This document shows, piece by piece, positions 24,801 through 37,203 of a stretch of 60,000 nucleotides of DNA. The notes below the pieces were generated by a model. That model searched no databases, was not told the DNA's origin, and saw nothing but the letters and a program-made list of their open reading frames with translations. The stretch comes from Lingula anatina (taxonomy: Eukaryota > Brachiopoda > Lingulata > Lingulida > Lingulidae). A program made the translations under genes and the position numbers. The stretch covers positions 257,965-317,964 of the forward strand of contig NW_019773970.1 in NCBI RefSeq assembly GCF_001039355.2, given 5' to 3'. Each line of letters opens with the position of its first letter. The stretch's first letter is position 1.

Positions 24801-27800
24801 GGGGGGGCAGAGTTGTAGGTGTTCAACTAATCTTATCTCATTTCAAAAAATTCCAACAAGATATTTTCAGTTTAAATAGGCAATGAAACATTGTGACCAA
24901 CCAATATATCTTATAGTCAAATTTGATATTTACTATAACTATTTCCTAATCTAATTCATAGAGAGTTAACAGCATCCAAAGGACCCTAGTTAGCATGCCT
25001 CTACATTTCACAAAACATAAGAGCATAAAAATCATTTTCACAGAGTAAATGGATCAATTAATATATCACACACTAATGGTTGCAGTATCTGAAAAGTAAA
25101 GTATGATATCAGTGCAGAACTTCTCCTGCTGTAGGCATTCCTGGAGGATCACATGGTTCTGGACTACCTGGATTAGCACAGGAAACTTGATCAGGTGGAG
25201 GGTTGCCTCACAGATGTGAGGAGCCATCAGTTTCTGACAACCTGTAAGCTGTACACAGCCCCTTTCATCATTTTATCATTTACTTCTGCCCTTGTCAATG
25301 CATCACAAAGAAATAAATTCTGAATAATCCAATACTGCACTAGGAGGAGCTTGTTTAATAAGTGATAGTGGCTGAAATATTTTCGCTGCAGAAAATAATA
25401 AAAGACATCAGTCAATTTCCTGTTAATTATAGTAACTTGTGTTCAGAAATTAGACACTTCTGTTCAACAATTTGTTTATATCTCTTCCATCCACAAATTC
25501 CATGCTGCACAGTTCTTTTCTGTTGTGATAGCTGATGATGATCTTTCCTCACTTTTTAAGGAAAATTTAAGGTGAAAGGTTAGCTGCTCCAAAATCTTCA
25601 TGAATCCTCAAAAACCATATGGCATATTACTTCTGATTAAACCAAAGGCTAATTTCTATTGCATCATTCTTGTTTCTGAATAACTAATATATACAAGATA
25701 ATGAAAGGAAAAAAATGACACTTTCTTGTGTATTTCTAGCAAGACAAAGCTGCAAGTGATTCTATATGGAGAAAAAGAACAATACAGAAAAAAATCATTC
25801 AGATGAAAAAGAGCACCAATATGATTCCTTCAGCAATTACTTCAAAATTGGTAAATCCATATCAACTTTGTCTCAACAAAAAAGTTTTCAGAAACACACC
25901 ACAAAAACATTCAAAAGGTTTTTTAGTCTTTGAATGAAACCCTTAAACAAGGATTTTAAAAAATGAAAATACAAAAAGAACTTACGAGTTCCGCCATGAT
26001 TCTGCCTGCCTACAGAACTGATTCCAGACAAACTCACAATCCAGAGGCAACTTGCAAAATGGCTCAGCCCTCAGCTGATGTTTCTGTTTGTTTCGACTAA
26101 TTTGTCATCCAATCATAAATTACAACTTGTTTGATGTTAATGTTATCATTGTAACCAGAACAGGGACTTACTACCTGTTAATTCTAGCCAAAGACATGTA
26201 TAAGAAAAATAATTAAAGAAATACAGAGTCTGGGCTAATTTATTTAACTTAATAACCACTCTGGGGCATATGCAAGTTTAGTTTTCAAGAGATATAAGAT
26301 GCCAGCAGACCTTTCAGACAACTACAAGGATATACCCCTCCTTCCTATATTAAATTCCCTGCCATTAATCTTTGTGCTCTCTTCTGTTTGGGGCTCCATA
26401 AGATGCCATGTGTAAGGACCCCCTTTCTTTTCACCAAACTGATCAATTTTATATCAGGTTCAAACTGAAGCCTTGTAAGGGTTAATTCAATTATCGCTAC
26501 TAACATATTTATTCCTTCGCAATATTTTTTCTTTCTCAATTTTTTTCCACACAAAAAAAAAGAAACATTTTGTTTTTTGGTAAAACAAAAACATTGCAGA
26601 CTAAAATCATCTTCTGCCCCCTCTTGATAGTCTCTTCCCCTTAATCTGTATTCAGTCTGTTTATCCACACCCTGGCGGTAAAAGGTTCTTAATTCTCTGC
26701 CAAATGGGCATTACTGGGAACTCCTTGGAATATAAACTATGCTAACTTAAAGAAAATAAGAGCCAACACAGTGAAAATGTTTTACAAATAGAAGATCCAA
26801 AATTGTGAATGTGCAATAATTTATAACTGATGGAGGACAAAAATAATAATAATTATTATTATTATAATGCAGAGATATATGCTAAACCTTTTATATCTTG
26901 AATATTCCTTCAGAAAAGTTTAAGACATAGTTTACTCTCACAACAAAAAAAAAAGAGAACAGATAACCCTTTAGTTTCTATCCCTAAAAACTACTGACAG
27001 AAGCATAAAGTCTTCACATTGTGTACAAGTTAACAACCTCCAGCAGGTGTCTAATCATAAATATAACCAGTACCTGTAAGCTTACGCAACTGTTCCCACT
27101 AAGCACAGAAAGATATAATAAATAATGAATTGGAATTTATCATTTATGTAAATACTGTTGATTTTGTAGTACTCAAAGGTGGCAGTCTAAATCACTGAAA
27201 GAAACTATAAATGTATTCTAGTTCTGACATTTTACATTTTTTCAAGTACAAAAAAGCATGGGAGGCAATGTGAAACAGCATCTTTTATTAATTTTCTTGA
27301 GGGAGCCAAAATCACAAGACTAACGGTATAGCAGCTTACCAAAATTCTCTCTCAAAATTCCCACAAGTGTTTGCAAAAATGATTAATTGTGCTAGAGAAG
27401 ATAAGTTGATTGGTTCAGACAACTGGTGGAGAAACATGCTTCACACTGTGGTTGATGAGACAAAGTGATTGTAGAAACACAATTGAATATGAATTAAATA
27501 TGAGATCTGGCATGGGAATAATTAAGACTCGACCTGTCCAATACAGCCAGTAAATTTGCAATTAACTCCCTTCTGGTAAAAAGCAATATGACTTGCAACC
27601 ATAAATCAAAATTCACAGATTAACCCTCACATACAGTCTGTATAAATAAAATTTTTGCAGTGAATCTCTCTCCTAAAAAGATATATTTTGTCCATCTTTT
27701 ACATCGCTTATATGCCTTACAATGTGTTATTTCTCCTGGAGTGACGGTTCTCCTCATAGCTGTGGATTTTGGCAATTTCCAAGGGTGTCTAGGGATTGTG

Positions 27801-28965
27801 GACACTTTTGGAATAATATGCAGCATTTTGAATTGGAAAAAATACTTATGTTATCCCACAGTAAATCTATTCCTTCCACGTAAACTTAGGGAAGAATTGG
27901 GGGGGGGGAATACACATTCAAATAATACCATTTACTCACATCATCACTTTCATCATGATTCTCACTAGTAGATCGTCTATTGACGATAAAGTTTGGTTTG
28001 TTGACCATTTCTTCAGCTTCCATTTTCCTTTTTTCTTCTGCCTGGCGTCGTCTCTCCATTTCTTCCCTTTTGATTCTTCTTCTTTCCTCCTTAAAATAAA
28101 CGGTATATTGCTGAAGAGGTGGAAAGATTGGCCAACATTTATTTAAATATAGTCAAGATGTGGTCATACTTATTATATAATGTTATGCTGTATAAGAACA
28201 GCCTACACCAATGCACTGAACCCAATGTTAACATGTTAACCCAATTCTAGCACAATATTTATTTTGAGGTCACTTTTGTAAATATTTTTCAAGCAGAAGC
28301 ATCAGAAAAACAGCCCTAACTGTAACATGTCTGGCTAATTTACAAATACATCTATAAATGTAAAAGGCCTATAGGTAAAGACGAGACTGTACACCTATGA
28401 GAATTTGTCTCAGTCTGAAATATTTCTGTTGGCTCAAAATGACATGAGACGAGTCTGGTGAATGACATACAGTCTAAAAAACACACATTTTATGAAAGCT
28501 TGTACATGAATGACATACAGTCTAAAGGACACACACATTTCATGAAAGCTTTTTTTTTTTACATGGTTGCCTAGACTAGATTAAATATGTTTTTCAAATG
28601 ATGCATTTGGAAAAAAAAACATGAACCATATGATAACCTCAACACACCTCCTCTTCCCTCCTCTTTCTTTCTTCTGCCTTTTTTTTCTCTGCCAGTCTTT
28701 TTTCTTCTTCTGCTCGTTCTTGTTTGCGACGTTCCTTAAAAGGAAAAGAAATCAAAGCTCAATAAGGTAGCCAAATGTTCAACCAGATTTATTCAATGAA
28801 AATAAGTATTTACAAAAAATCTTTATCCATGCAATTTATATTCACCACTTTTTTATCTCTACATCCAAAGATTTTCCACTAAGAGAAAGGCCTCCATTGG
28901 GCATGTCAATATTTGGAAGTACAGTAAAATGTATCTTTCAATTTAAAACAACAGTTTCTCCAAAA

Positions 28966-29008
<43 letters not shown>

Positions 29009-31729
29009 AAATAAAAAATAAAATAAAATAAAACTCTTGTGTTCAGAAAGATCTAAGCCACCACTCAACTCACCTGCCTTTCCCTTAATTCTCTCAGGTC
29101 TGCCTCACATTTCTGCATCTCCAATCTGTTGAGTTCCTCTGTTTCAGCTAAACATCTCAGATCTTCCTCCTCTCTCTTGCGTCTTGTTTCCTATGTAACA
29201 ATTCAAATGAATAAAAATTACTTTATTATAAACTCATGAAAAAAAATGTAAAATTAATGTTTGATAATCATCATTTTTTCACATCTTCAATTTAGAAAGT
29301 GTTCACTAGCTTCACAAGCAGTGTTAAAAAAGTTCTTACCACTGATACCTACCTCTATCAACTTTTCTGCCTCCCATTTCTGCTCTTCTTCATTGGGCTC
29401 AGAAGATCTGAATAATTCAATTTTGTTCATATAAATTTTGGGTATTTGTTAAAACTATCCTGGCACATGCAAATTTTGCCCATTGCTAAAGATGATTTTG
29501 CTTTAACTGAAAAAAAAGTGATAATAACATCTGATTTGATTTTCAAATGTATCGATGATTCGATGAAATATAAATAAGTGGACAAGAATGAAATCATCTA
29601 TAAATCCAGATATCTTATAAAAGATGTATATGCTCTCTGAATACAAAACCTGGAACAAATCTTTTATTTGTTGCATAACAAGCTATGGTTTGAATAAATA
29701 TTACAAAACAGAAGACCCTAAAAAATTCATTTGATATATCATAAATGCTTGCATGAAATAGATATAGCATCATTATATGATATCATGGAATGTATTCTTA
29801 GTAAAAATATTTTGAGATGTATATTTTCACAAAACACACACACATGCACGTACACACAAGTAAGCAATATTTTTCAAAACCAAATGTCATTCATCTTGCT
29901 TGCTTTCATTTCTTATATACAAGTACTGATATCTGGAGAGGGGAAAACAAACAACAAGATGTGTAGTTATTATTGACAAAACTGAATAAAAAAGATCAAC
30001 TAAAAGGGTGCAAATAATAGCAAACTTAATTCATTGAAGTGACTGGAATGTGCTTCCTTGATGTTGTTTATCATCACTAGCCCAGATCCGTGTGGTTTCC
30101 AGTGTTAACATGAGTGAACAAAGGGGCTTGTGGTATTTTGTTACAAGCATGCAAGGCTATTTTGCATTTCATTTAAACACTTGTCTTTTCAAACAATAAT
30201 ACATAATATGGTTCTGACCGTAAATGAAATACAACAATTAACAACACATACATGCAAATGTCCTTTGGTCAAAACGCAATGTTATGTTGTATCATAAGAT
30301 CCTTGCAGGCACTACTTCTCTGACAGAGGGGGAAAAAAAACGCACAAACACAGTGCAACAAACATGCCTTCAAACTAACAAACCTGTATCTGCATCATCT
30401 GCTGTCCTTAATAACATCTGTACAAATGTCCAAGGCAGAAAAGAAAAATTTGAGACAAAGGAAACTTTGGGATGGGTGAGAAATAAACGTGAATGAGCAT
30501 TTTTAATAAACTTTTCAAAATTATTAGTGAAATATTACATTTCTGTCAAAGTATCTTTTGAAAAAAGTTTCCCTTATAGAAGTATAATGAAAGTATTTTT
30601 TCTTGTTTTATCATCAATGATAAAAACTCAAAAACTCAAAATTGTTCCTTACATAATCGTTACATATTCTGGGAAAACAAGAAGAAATGTAATTCTTAAC
30701 TACTATATCAAAGACAAAAAGTGGCCACAAACAGTAATAGGATAAAAATTTTTCCCTCTTTATGAAAAAACAAAACAATATTTAACACTAAAAAATTTAG
30801 ACAAAAACCCTCACTAACCTGCTTCGGACACTCCTTCTTGGTGAGTGACCTCTGAAAAAAACAGTCAGGTAGAGAGAGGAGAATTAATTAGTTTAGGAAA
30901 ACGGTTAATCTGAGCTCTGAACTCACAAACAAAGCTCTTTTATCAAGCAGGAAAATGACATGCAGAATGACATTTGAAAATTTGTATATTAAAAGATGAG
31001 AAGAAATATTCTCAATTTAGTAACTGTATCAATGTTTACAGTGAGTAATCATTTGTCAATGTCCAAAGTCTTAATAGTGCTTTAAGCACAAAAATCCTTT
31101 AAGAACATATACGTAATGTTAGCGCGAGATGACATACAGAACAGAGGGTGGGATCAGTACAAAAATGTTTTATTATCATAGAACTAATTTTAATAAAGAA
31201 ATGCACTAACAGATATACACAATACAATACAATACAATACAATACAATACAATACAATACAATACAATTCAATACAATACAATAGAATACAATACACTCT
31301 GGGGTAGCGCTAACACTCGCCAATTTAGCCAAATGCTAAAACTGACTTAAATTGGCTAAAGAAAAAAGGCTTGATTTGACATGTTTTAGCCAAATTATAA
31401 CCATTTTGATAACAAATTGACAAATATTTGGTGATTGGGCTAAGTGAAAAAAATTGCTAGCGCTACCCCAGACACTAGTAGTGGGACACAATACCACCAA
31501 ATAATTACATGGGCAAAAACATTGGTAGGTGGTAAAAAATATTTTAAAAGACATCACAAGAAGCATACACAGGTGTCAATTTATGAGTGAAAATAGGATT
31601 GAAGATAAATATGCAAACCACGGCATCAACACAATCTAGATTCTTTTTAGCATCGTTTTCAAACTCCACTTACTCCTCATGTCCAGGGGAAGACACATGG
31701 CGGAGATTTTTCTTCCATTCATCTGCCAT
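18836..31729 (-). CDS. troponin T
   Basis: This is the tropomyosin-binding subunit of the muscle thin-filament troponin complex. Eleven constitutive coding exons join in frame (minus strand, 5' to 3'): 31729-31674, 30851-30819, 29407-29353, 29190-29074, 28734-28648, 28089-27940, 22796-22575, 22098-22058, 20826-20800, 19499-19463 and 19156-18836. They encode 381 residues. Order: MADEWKKNLRHVSSPGHE, a Ser/Arg stretch, a charged helical region (about 35-145), KPNFIV (147-152), then the family core with EQLEEEKRAILKQRIEPL (182-199) and ESEKYDLEERFKRQQYD, which pairs with TnI as a coiled coil. Next come PKIQLCSKYERHTDGRSY (276-293), a Pro/Lys segment, a Glu-Pro repeat (351-365) and a terminal run of 14 Glu. 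An acidic tail is known from insect TnT. The optional exons are listed separately. The first exon extends to 31770 as 5' UTR (acceptor TTCTCTTCCAG). Confidence 0.93.
19205..19285 (-). CDS. troponin T duplicated exon, alternative
   Basis: This 81-nt exon (phase 0/0) reads PKVPLASKYEKNLDRRSF and nine more residues. It has a good acceptor (TATTTTGCAG) and a GTATGG donor. It is clearly homologous to the start of the last exon (PKIQLCSKYERHTDGRSY), so it arose by exon duplication. The intron to the last exon is only 48 nt. If both are spliced in, the protein carries the motif twice (408 residues). If the 48-nt intron is retained, the frame adds VWCENY and stops, giving a TnT without the acidic tail. 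If the exon is skipped, the 381-residue form results. Confidence 0.8.
19748..19775. repeat. TG microsatellite
   Basis: About 14 TG dinucleotides in the intron between two C-terminal troponin T exons. Confidence 0.95.
20049..20098 (+). repeat. G-rich tract
   Basis: Repeated GGGGTGGGAGG units on the plus strand (C-rich on the transcribed troponin T sense strand), located in an intron. It has enough G-runs for a quadruplex in principle. A second G-rich run is at 24,781-24,807. Confidence 0.8.
23783..23812 (-). CDS. candidate troponin T mini-exon (10 codons)
   Basis: On the minus strand a pyrimidine-rich acceptor (GGCTATTTCCAG) is followed by ten codons, PTPNMEVVRQ, and then a GTGTAG donor. Phase is 0 at both ends, so it fits between the KPNFIV exon and the exon starting MGNVVRAKED without shifting the frame. 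It could be a cassette exon. Its internal ATG could also serve as a start if an upstream internal promoter is used. It was recognised from splice sites and phase only, so the evidence is moderate. Confidence 0.5.
24443..24460 (-). CDS. candidate troponin T alternative start exon, MSLEAK
   Basis: The sequence ATG-TCT-CTG-GAA-GCT-AAG is followed directly by a GTATGTG donor, and the phase at the donor is 0. The preceding bases (CACACACTTCCAGCAAG) could be a 5' UTR or an acceptor. Splicing to the MGNVVRAKED exon keeps the frame. A CC(A/T)11GG element lies about 250 bases upstream on the minus strand, which may favour a first exon over a cassette. Confidence 0.4.
24706..24720. promoter_or_regulatory. 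AT-rich MEF2/CArG-like element
   Basis: CCTAAATATATAAGG stands upstream, in minus-strand sense, of the MSLEAK mini-exon. It is close to but not identical with the consensus sites for the muscle regulators MEF2 (YTAWWWWTAR) and SRF (CCW6GG). The location in a muscle gene makes it worth noting. Confidence 0.25.
25986..25997 (-). CDS. candidate troponin T internal first exon, MAEL
   Basis: An ATG in good context (GAATCATGG) begins four codons, MAEL, followed at once by a perfect GTAAGT donor; phase at the donor is 0. The sequence upstream on the minus strand (to about 26,090) is less AT-rich than the surrounding intron and contains CAGCTG, an E-box (26,072-26,077), so it looks like a 5' UTR and promoter. 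Spliced to the core exon at 22796 it would give a troponin T lacking the first 166 residues. No transcript evidence is available here. Confidence 0.45.
28966..29034. repeat. AAAT microsatellite
   Basis: A run of AAAT/AAAAT units just downstream of a troponin T exon. The same repeat opens the second copy of this region at 39,059, which suggests that a contig began or ended in it. Confidence 0.9.
31219..31292. repeat. AATAC pentanucleotide microsatellite (copy A)
   Basis: About 14 AATAC units with a few changes, in the first coding intron of troponin T. The equivalent in copy B is at 41,297-41,361. Confidence 0.95.
31298..31472. mobile_element. MITE, 175 bp, CAC duplication, absent from copy B
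   Basis: Perfect 15-bp terminal inverted repeats (TCTGGGGTAGCGCTA) bound a non-coding element with further internal inverted repeats. CAC flanks it on both sides (31295-31297, 31473-31475). Copy B reads ATACACTAGTAG with no insert at the equivalent point (near 41,362-41,373), an exact empty site. The family is unknown to me. Confidence 0.9.
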
Positions 31730-33607
31730 GGCTTGACTTCAGTCTCTCGGGGTTTACAACAGAGGACTTCCTGGAAGAGAAGAAACTGAATAAATCATAA
31801 CCATTCAAAGCTTCAACTTAAAATTTAAAACTCTTGCCTGCAATTGCTTCCCTACAATGCCATAGCTACCATACCTACTCTTCCTAATGGCAGCAGATAA
31901 GGTATGTACCTTAAACAAAAATTATTTTAAAAATACAATGATGTACTAGGGTTATCAAAAAGTTAAAATCTAAATATTTCAGGTACTTGCACAGGTGCAT
32001 GCAAATTGAACATTAATTGGATAAGCGCTCCTTGTCTGAGCAAAACCACAGTAATAATAATCAAGCAGTATAGTCAAGCCTTCATGTCAGCTAGATCATG
32101 TATAGAGATCATGGAGTTGTGAAGACTACGTGTTGCACTTGGAATATCAAACACCGGAGTTAAGTAATATTCATACTATTCTGTAGACAAGCATGTGGCC
32201 TTTAAAAAATTTTAATTGATAGTAGGAGCCTTTAAATGTCAAATTTATAGTGGCAGCATAGAGTGCCACTCCCTTGCGGGCATGATTTTAAAAAATGAGA
32301 GGGCAAGGCAGACCACTGAGTGCCCCCCCCCCCCCCCTCACACAATCTTCCATCTGTCTTGACATCCTCCAATGATCCTTCTACACAGCTTGAAGCAATC
32401 TTCAGATCTCTTTCAAATAATGCATGTTTTTCTTTTCATTACTACTAGGTTTCAAATACTTTTCATTCCTTGGAATTCTAGTTTTTATGTAAAACCCCCT
32501 CAACCTGCAAATGTTTTTTATGCACATTTTTAACAGTAAACGTAAACCAGTGTTCAGTAGACTAAATATAGAACGAGGTTTGTTCTTGCACATACTCTCT
32601 CTCATACATGTCCTTGGAACTAAAAAACAGGATTTAGCATGTAGTAGAAGTTCATTCAGCATCAAATAGGGTAACACCTACAGTCCCAATGGTTATATTT
32701 GTCAGCAAACAAGTCCCAGTTTGTCGATGTGATTAAAAATGGCGTCAAATCACCATACACCTGAAGATACCTCTCCAATTACCTTTCATTCAAGGCTTTA
32801 GGGACATACTTCACCCTTGCTGGGAGATTGGTGGGAGGCATGAATTATTTCTTGATTTTATTTGACATTTCATAACCCCAGCATAAACTTAACATTCCCT
32901 CTCTCAAATTTTGTTTGCATTTAATGGGGAGGTCTGAAGACACCTGACACTTAAGGGGGGTCATATGCCTCTCATTAACACTACTTTTATGGTAGGGTCT
33001 GTGTAGAGAGAGACCAAACAGAAGAAATCTTAACCTGTGTATCTAATGTTACATTTCATTAGCAGTGTTGCCAACTCCATAGGTCTTGAGCTATGTTCAG
33101 ATACAATTAGGGCTTTCTAAGTCAGAAAACAGATGAAAACTGCATCCTCAGACAACAATATCACAAAATCTTTCTAAGCTAATGGTTCTTATAAGAGTCT
33201 TTTGTTAAATCTGCTGGTGTATTTCAAATGAAGATTTAGAAAAAAGTTACAAGAAGTCTTTAACATAATTTCTTTGCGAGTCCTATAGACAGTTTCAACA
33301 CAATAGGCCCAGAACATATTTCTAATCCATAACATATATGTTTCACATATGGTGAAATATCTACGCTATTTGCTCACGGTTAGGTATATGTATTTTAAAA
33401 ACAAATAAATTTGCACAATAAATTTGCTCTGGCAACTTGAATGTCTTGTTTTTTTTCTGTGTGTTAGGGAAATGCTTTATACCTAGATTGTATACCTTGT
33501 ACATTAGTTATACCAACACAATGATAAGTAACTTTAAACCCACATAAGATCCACTAGTATAATAAATTTTGACATTTTATTAGTTTGCTAATTTGAATTT
33601 ATATTAA

Positions 33608-33944
33608 AGCAATAATAACTCTTCGTTTCGGCCAAAAAATGAATTTTCCTGGAGTAAACAACAATTTTCCCATACTTACCAATGGTTAATGAATCCATTT
33701 TTACATTCAAAGTTATTCCCTGGTTTTTTTCTAAAAAGTTTGGTTTTTTGTTAAAATCTCTTAAGAGATTTTAACAGAGTATAGAAATCAATGGAGGTCA
33801 CGTGGTCTAAAGACAAGTTCAAATATCAGAATAAAAGCTATAACTGCTGTTTTTGTGGTAAAACAGAATATATTATATTTCTATGAGTTATTCACAAGGT
33901 TTTTATTGTGAAATATAGGTCTCATACAAAGAGTTATTATGCCT
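33608..33944. mobile_element. TTAA-flanked MITE, 337 bp, absent from copy B
   Basis: The left end is AGCAATAATAACTCTT and the right end is its inverted counterpart, AAGAGTTATTATGCCT (two mismatches). TTAA flanks both ends (33604-33607, 33945-33948). Copy B has a single TTAA at 43491-43494 and no insert. A TTAA duplication is characteristic of piggyBac-type elements. The interior has no coding capacity. Its right-hand 120 bases appear again at 35,515-35,634, because the contig overlap starts inside it. Confidence 0.85.
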
Positions 33945-35513
33945 TTAAGTTAATCTGTCCAATACAGAAACTATTCAAACTGACAACCAATTGCTTTAAA
34001 GAAAGCTTAAAGCTTCTCTAGCTGTGTTTTTACGCATGTACCCAAACAACCATTGAATGGATGAAAAATATTAATAACTATTATTCTAAAGTCAAGTATG
34101 GGCATTATTTTGGTCGCCTTTGCAAAGTTAATTTAGGAAATATTAACATCAGCTTTGCAAGATACTCATGGACACAAAAAATGTGACTGGGACATTTTCG
34201 AATGCATATAACACACCTTTAAATCAGAGCAGAGATCTAAACAATCCATGGGGTCTCTTTTAACTGGTCTTTTATCTGTTTACACAAATTACAGAGCCTT
34301 TGTCAAACTAAATTTACATACTTATAACGGATGGGATATTCATTTAATTTTCCAGACACTTTCCTGCCATGGTATAGAAACAGGATCTCACTTGATTATA
34401 TGTGTTTAACTTGTAAGTGATTCTTAAATTACACGGTTACATCACTACCTCTACATCAGTAAGGGAAGTCCATTCAAATATAGGTTCAAGTTCAATGATT
34501 TATAATTCAATTAATGTCACCAATTACATCACGATTACAGTGAAACGTAACGTAGCTATGCAGCATTGAAACAAATTACTGTCAGTTGATTCATTTACAA
34601 CAATAACTGCAACAGCTGGAACCCAACGTTAAGCAGATATATCGTATAATTTCTGTCCCCTCCCATTCAACGAGATTGTTTTGACAAGCGGCCATGATGA
34701 AAATCCAGGGATAAGGCCTGATGGCTTCAAAAGTTGACACTTGTCAAAAGGCCCTCATCTTTATCGCCAAAACAAAAAAGTATATTCTGTGCCATGTCTT
34801 TCATCAATACATGCTCTACAAATAGCACAATTTATAAAAATTATGTTAAAAGAACCGTTCAAGGTCCTGCGAATACCAGTTTAAGTGTCACCCACCTGGA
34901 CCAGCTCCACGCCACACTGCGACAGTGTAACCCTTGACCCACTTTTCATTGTATTGATTGGTTGAAAGTTTTGATAGGTCAGGTGCATAACCTCAGCGTT
35001 CTTTCCCTGGGCGGCGAAAATTTGTAAAAGGGGCGCGTTGCATTTATTTATTTATTTAATTTTTTTAGTAAATACGTCATCTACAGCTACCTTAATTTCA
35101 ACTTCAACATTTTCACATTAAAAAGACTTAAAGACAAAAATGAAAAAGAAGCGCATGTTTTTGGTCATGCGGACAACCAAGTTTCACTTTCAGCTGATAT
35201 TTTGAGGAATACTGTTATGGGTAAAGGGAAGAATATTTTTAATGAAATGTTTCATTTAAACAGATTTTAATCAGGATTTTTTAAAATACTTTTCCATTAA
35301 TATAATGTTCCAAGCCAATTTAAAACTCTCTAAAATATTTTCTAAACAAAGGGCATATTAAATTCATACAATAAAAATAAACACAAAGCTGGCTTTATTT
35401 TGATGGAAATAATTATCTTAGATTGTATATGTGCCCAACTATGTTACCAAAATTTTATGAAGTTTTGAAATTGATCCCCGAAGATAAAAAAATGTATCCT
35501 AAACATTCTGATT
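33825..35513. repeat. 1,689-bp exact direct repeat, first copy
   Basis: This is identical in length and, wherever I compared it, in sequence to 35,515-37,203. Only a single N separates the two. Copy B (about 43.5-45.06 kb) has the segment once. Confidence 0.9.
34896..34950 (-). promoter_or_regulatory. candidate troponin T 5' UTR exon and promoter
   Basis: On the minus strand a GC-richer stretch ends with a good donor (GGTCCAG|GTGGGT) at 34896. About 60 bases upstream is CCAAT (34957-34961). The first coding exon has a spliced 5' UTR (acceptor at 31771-31772), so a non-coding first exon must exist upstream, and this is the best candidate. The same sequence occurs at about 36,586 and 44,445 in the repeated copies, nearly unchanged. 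Confidence 0.3.
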
Positions 35514-35514
35514 N

Positions 35515-37203
35515 ATCAGAATAAAAGCTATAACTGCTGTTTTTGTGGTAAAACAGAATATATTATATTTCTATGAGTTATTCACAAGGTTTTTATTGTG
35601 AAATATAGGTCTCATACAAAGAGTTATTATGCCTTTAAGTTAATCTGTCCAATACAGAAACTATTCAAACTGACAACCAATTGCTTTAAAGAAAGCTTAA
35701 AGCTTCTCTAGCTGTGTTTTTACGCATGTACCCAAACAACCATTGAATGGATGAAAAATATTAATAACTATTATTCTAAAGTCAAGTATGGGCATTATTT
35801 TGGTCGCCTTTGCAAAGTTAATTTAGGAAATATTAACATCAGCTTTGCAAGATACTCATGGACACAAAAAATGTGACTGGGACATTTTCGAATGCATATA
35901 ACACACCTTTAAATCAGAGCAGAGATCTAAACAATCCATGGGGTCTCTTTTAACTGGTCTTTTATCTGTTTACACAAATTACAGAGCCTTTGTCAAACTA
36001 AATTTACATACTTATAACGGATGGGATATTCATTTAATTTTCCAGACACTTTCCTGCCATGGTATAGAAACAGGATCTCACTTGATTATATGTGTTTAAC
36101 TTGTAAGTGATTCTTAAATTACACGGTTACATCACTACCTCTACATCAGTAAGGGAAGTCCATTCAAATATAGGTTCAAGTTCAATGATTTATAATTCAA
36201 TTAATGTCACCAATTACATCACGATTACAGTGAAACGTAACGTAGCTATGCAGCATTGAAACAAATTACTGTCAGTTGATTCATTTACAACAATAACTGC
36301 AACAGCTGGAACCCAACGTTAAGCAGATATATCGTATAATTTCTGTCCCCTCCCATTCAACGAGATTGTTTTGACAAGCGGCCATGATGAAAATCCAGGG
36401 ATAAGGCCTGATGGCTTCAAAAGTTGACACTTGTCAAAAGGCCCTCATCTTTATCGCCAAAACAAAAAAGTATATTCTGTGCCATGTCTTTCATCAATAC
36501 ATGCTCTACAAATAGCACAATTTATAAAAATTATGTTAAAAGAACCGTTCAAGGTCCTGCGAATACCAGTTTAAGTGTCACCCACCTGGACCAGCTCCAC
36601 GCCACACTGCGACAGTGTAACCCTTGACCCACTTTTCATTGTATTGATTGGTTGAAAGTTTTGATAGGTCAGGTGCATAACCTCAGCGTTCTTTCCCTGG
36701 GCGGCGAAAATTTGTAAAAGGGGCGCGTTGCATTTATTTATTTATTTAATTTTTTTAGTAAATACGTCATCTACAGCTACCTTAATTTCAACTTCAACAT
36801 TTTCACATTAAAAAGACTTAAAGACAAAAATGAAAAAGAAGCGCATGTTTTTGGTCATGCGGACAACCAAGTTTCACTTTCAGCTGATATTTTGAGGAAT
36901 ACTGTTATGGGTAAAGGGAAGAATATTTTTAATGAAATGTTTCATTTAAACAGATTTTAATCAGGATTTTTTAAAATACTTTTCCATTAATATAATGTTC
37001 CAAGCCAATTTAAAACTCTCTAAAATATTTTCTAAACAAAGGGCATATTAAATTCATACAATAAAAATAAACACAAAGCTGGCTTTATTTTGATGGAAAT
37101 AATTATCTTAGATTGTATATGTGCCCAACTATGTTACCAAAATTTTATGAAGTTTTGAAATTGATCCCCGAAGATAAAAAAATGTATCCTAAACATTCTG
37201 ATT
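35515..37203. repeat. 1,689-bp exact direct repeat, second copy
   Basis: This is the second copy of 33,825-35,513. It begins inside the TTAA-flanked MITE rather than at a biological boundary, which is what an unmerged contig overlap looks like. Confidence 0.9.

Noticed and set aside
34734-34937. 67-codon plus-strand frame present in all three copies
   Set aside because: Its conservation is explained by the recent or allelic duplication. In copy B the beginning is in another frame, and the end overlaps the likely troponin T 5' UTR exon in antisense.
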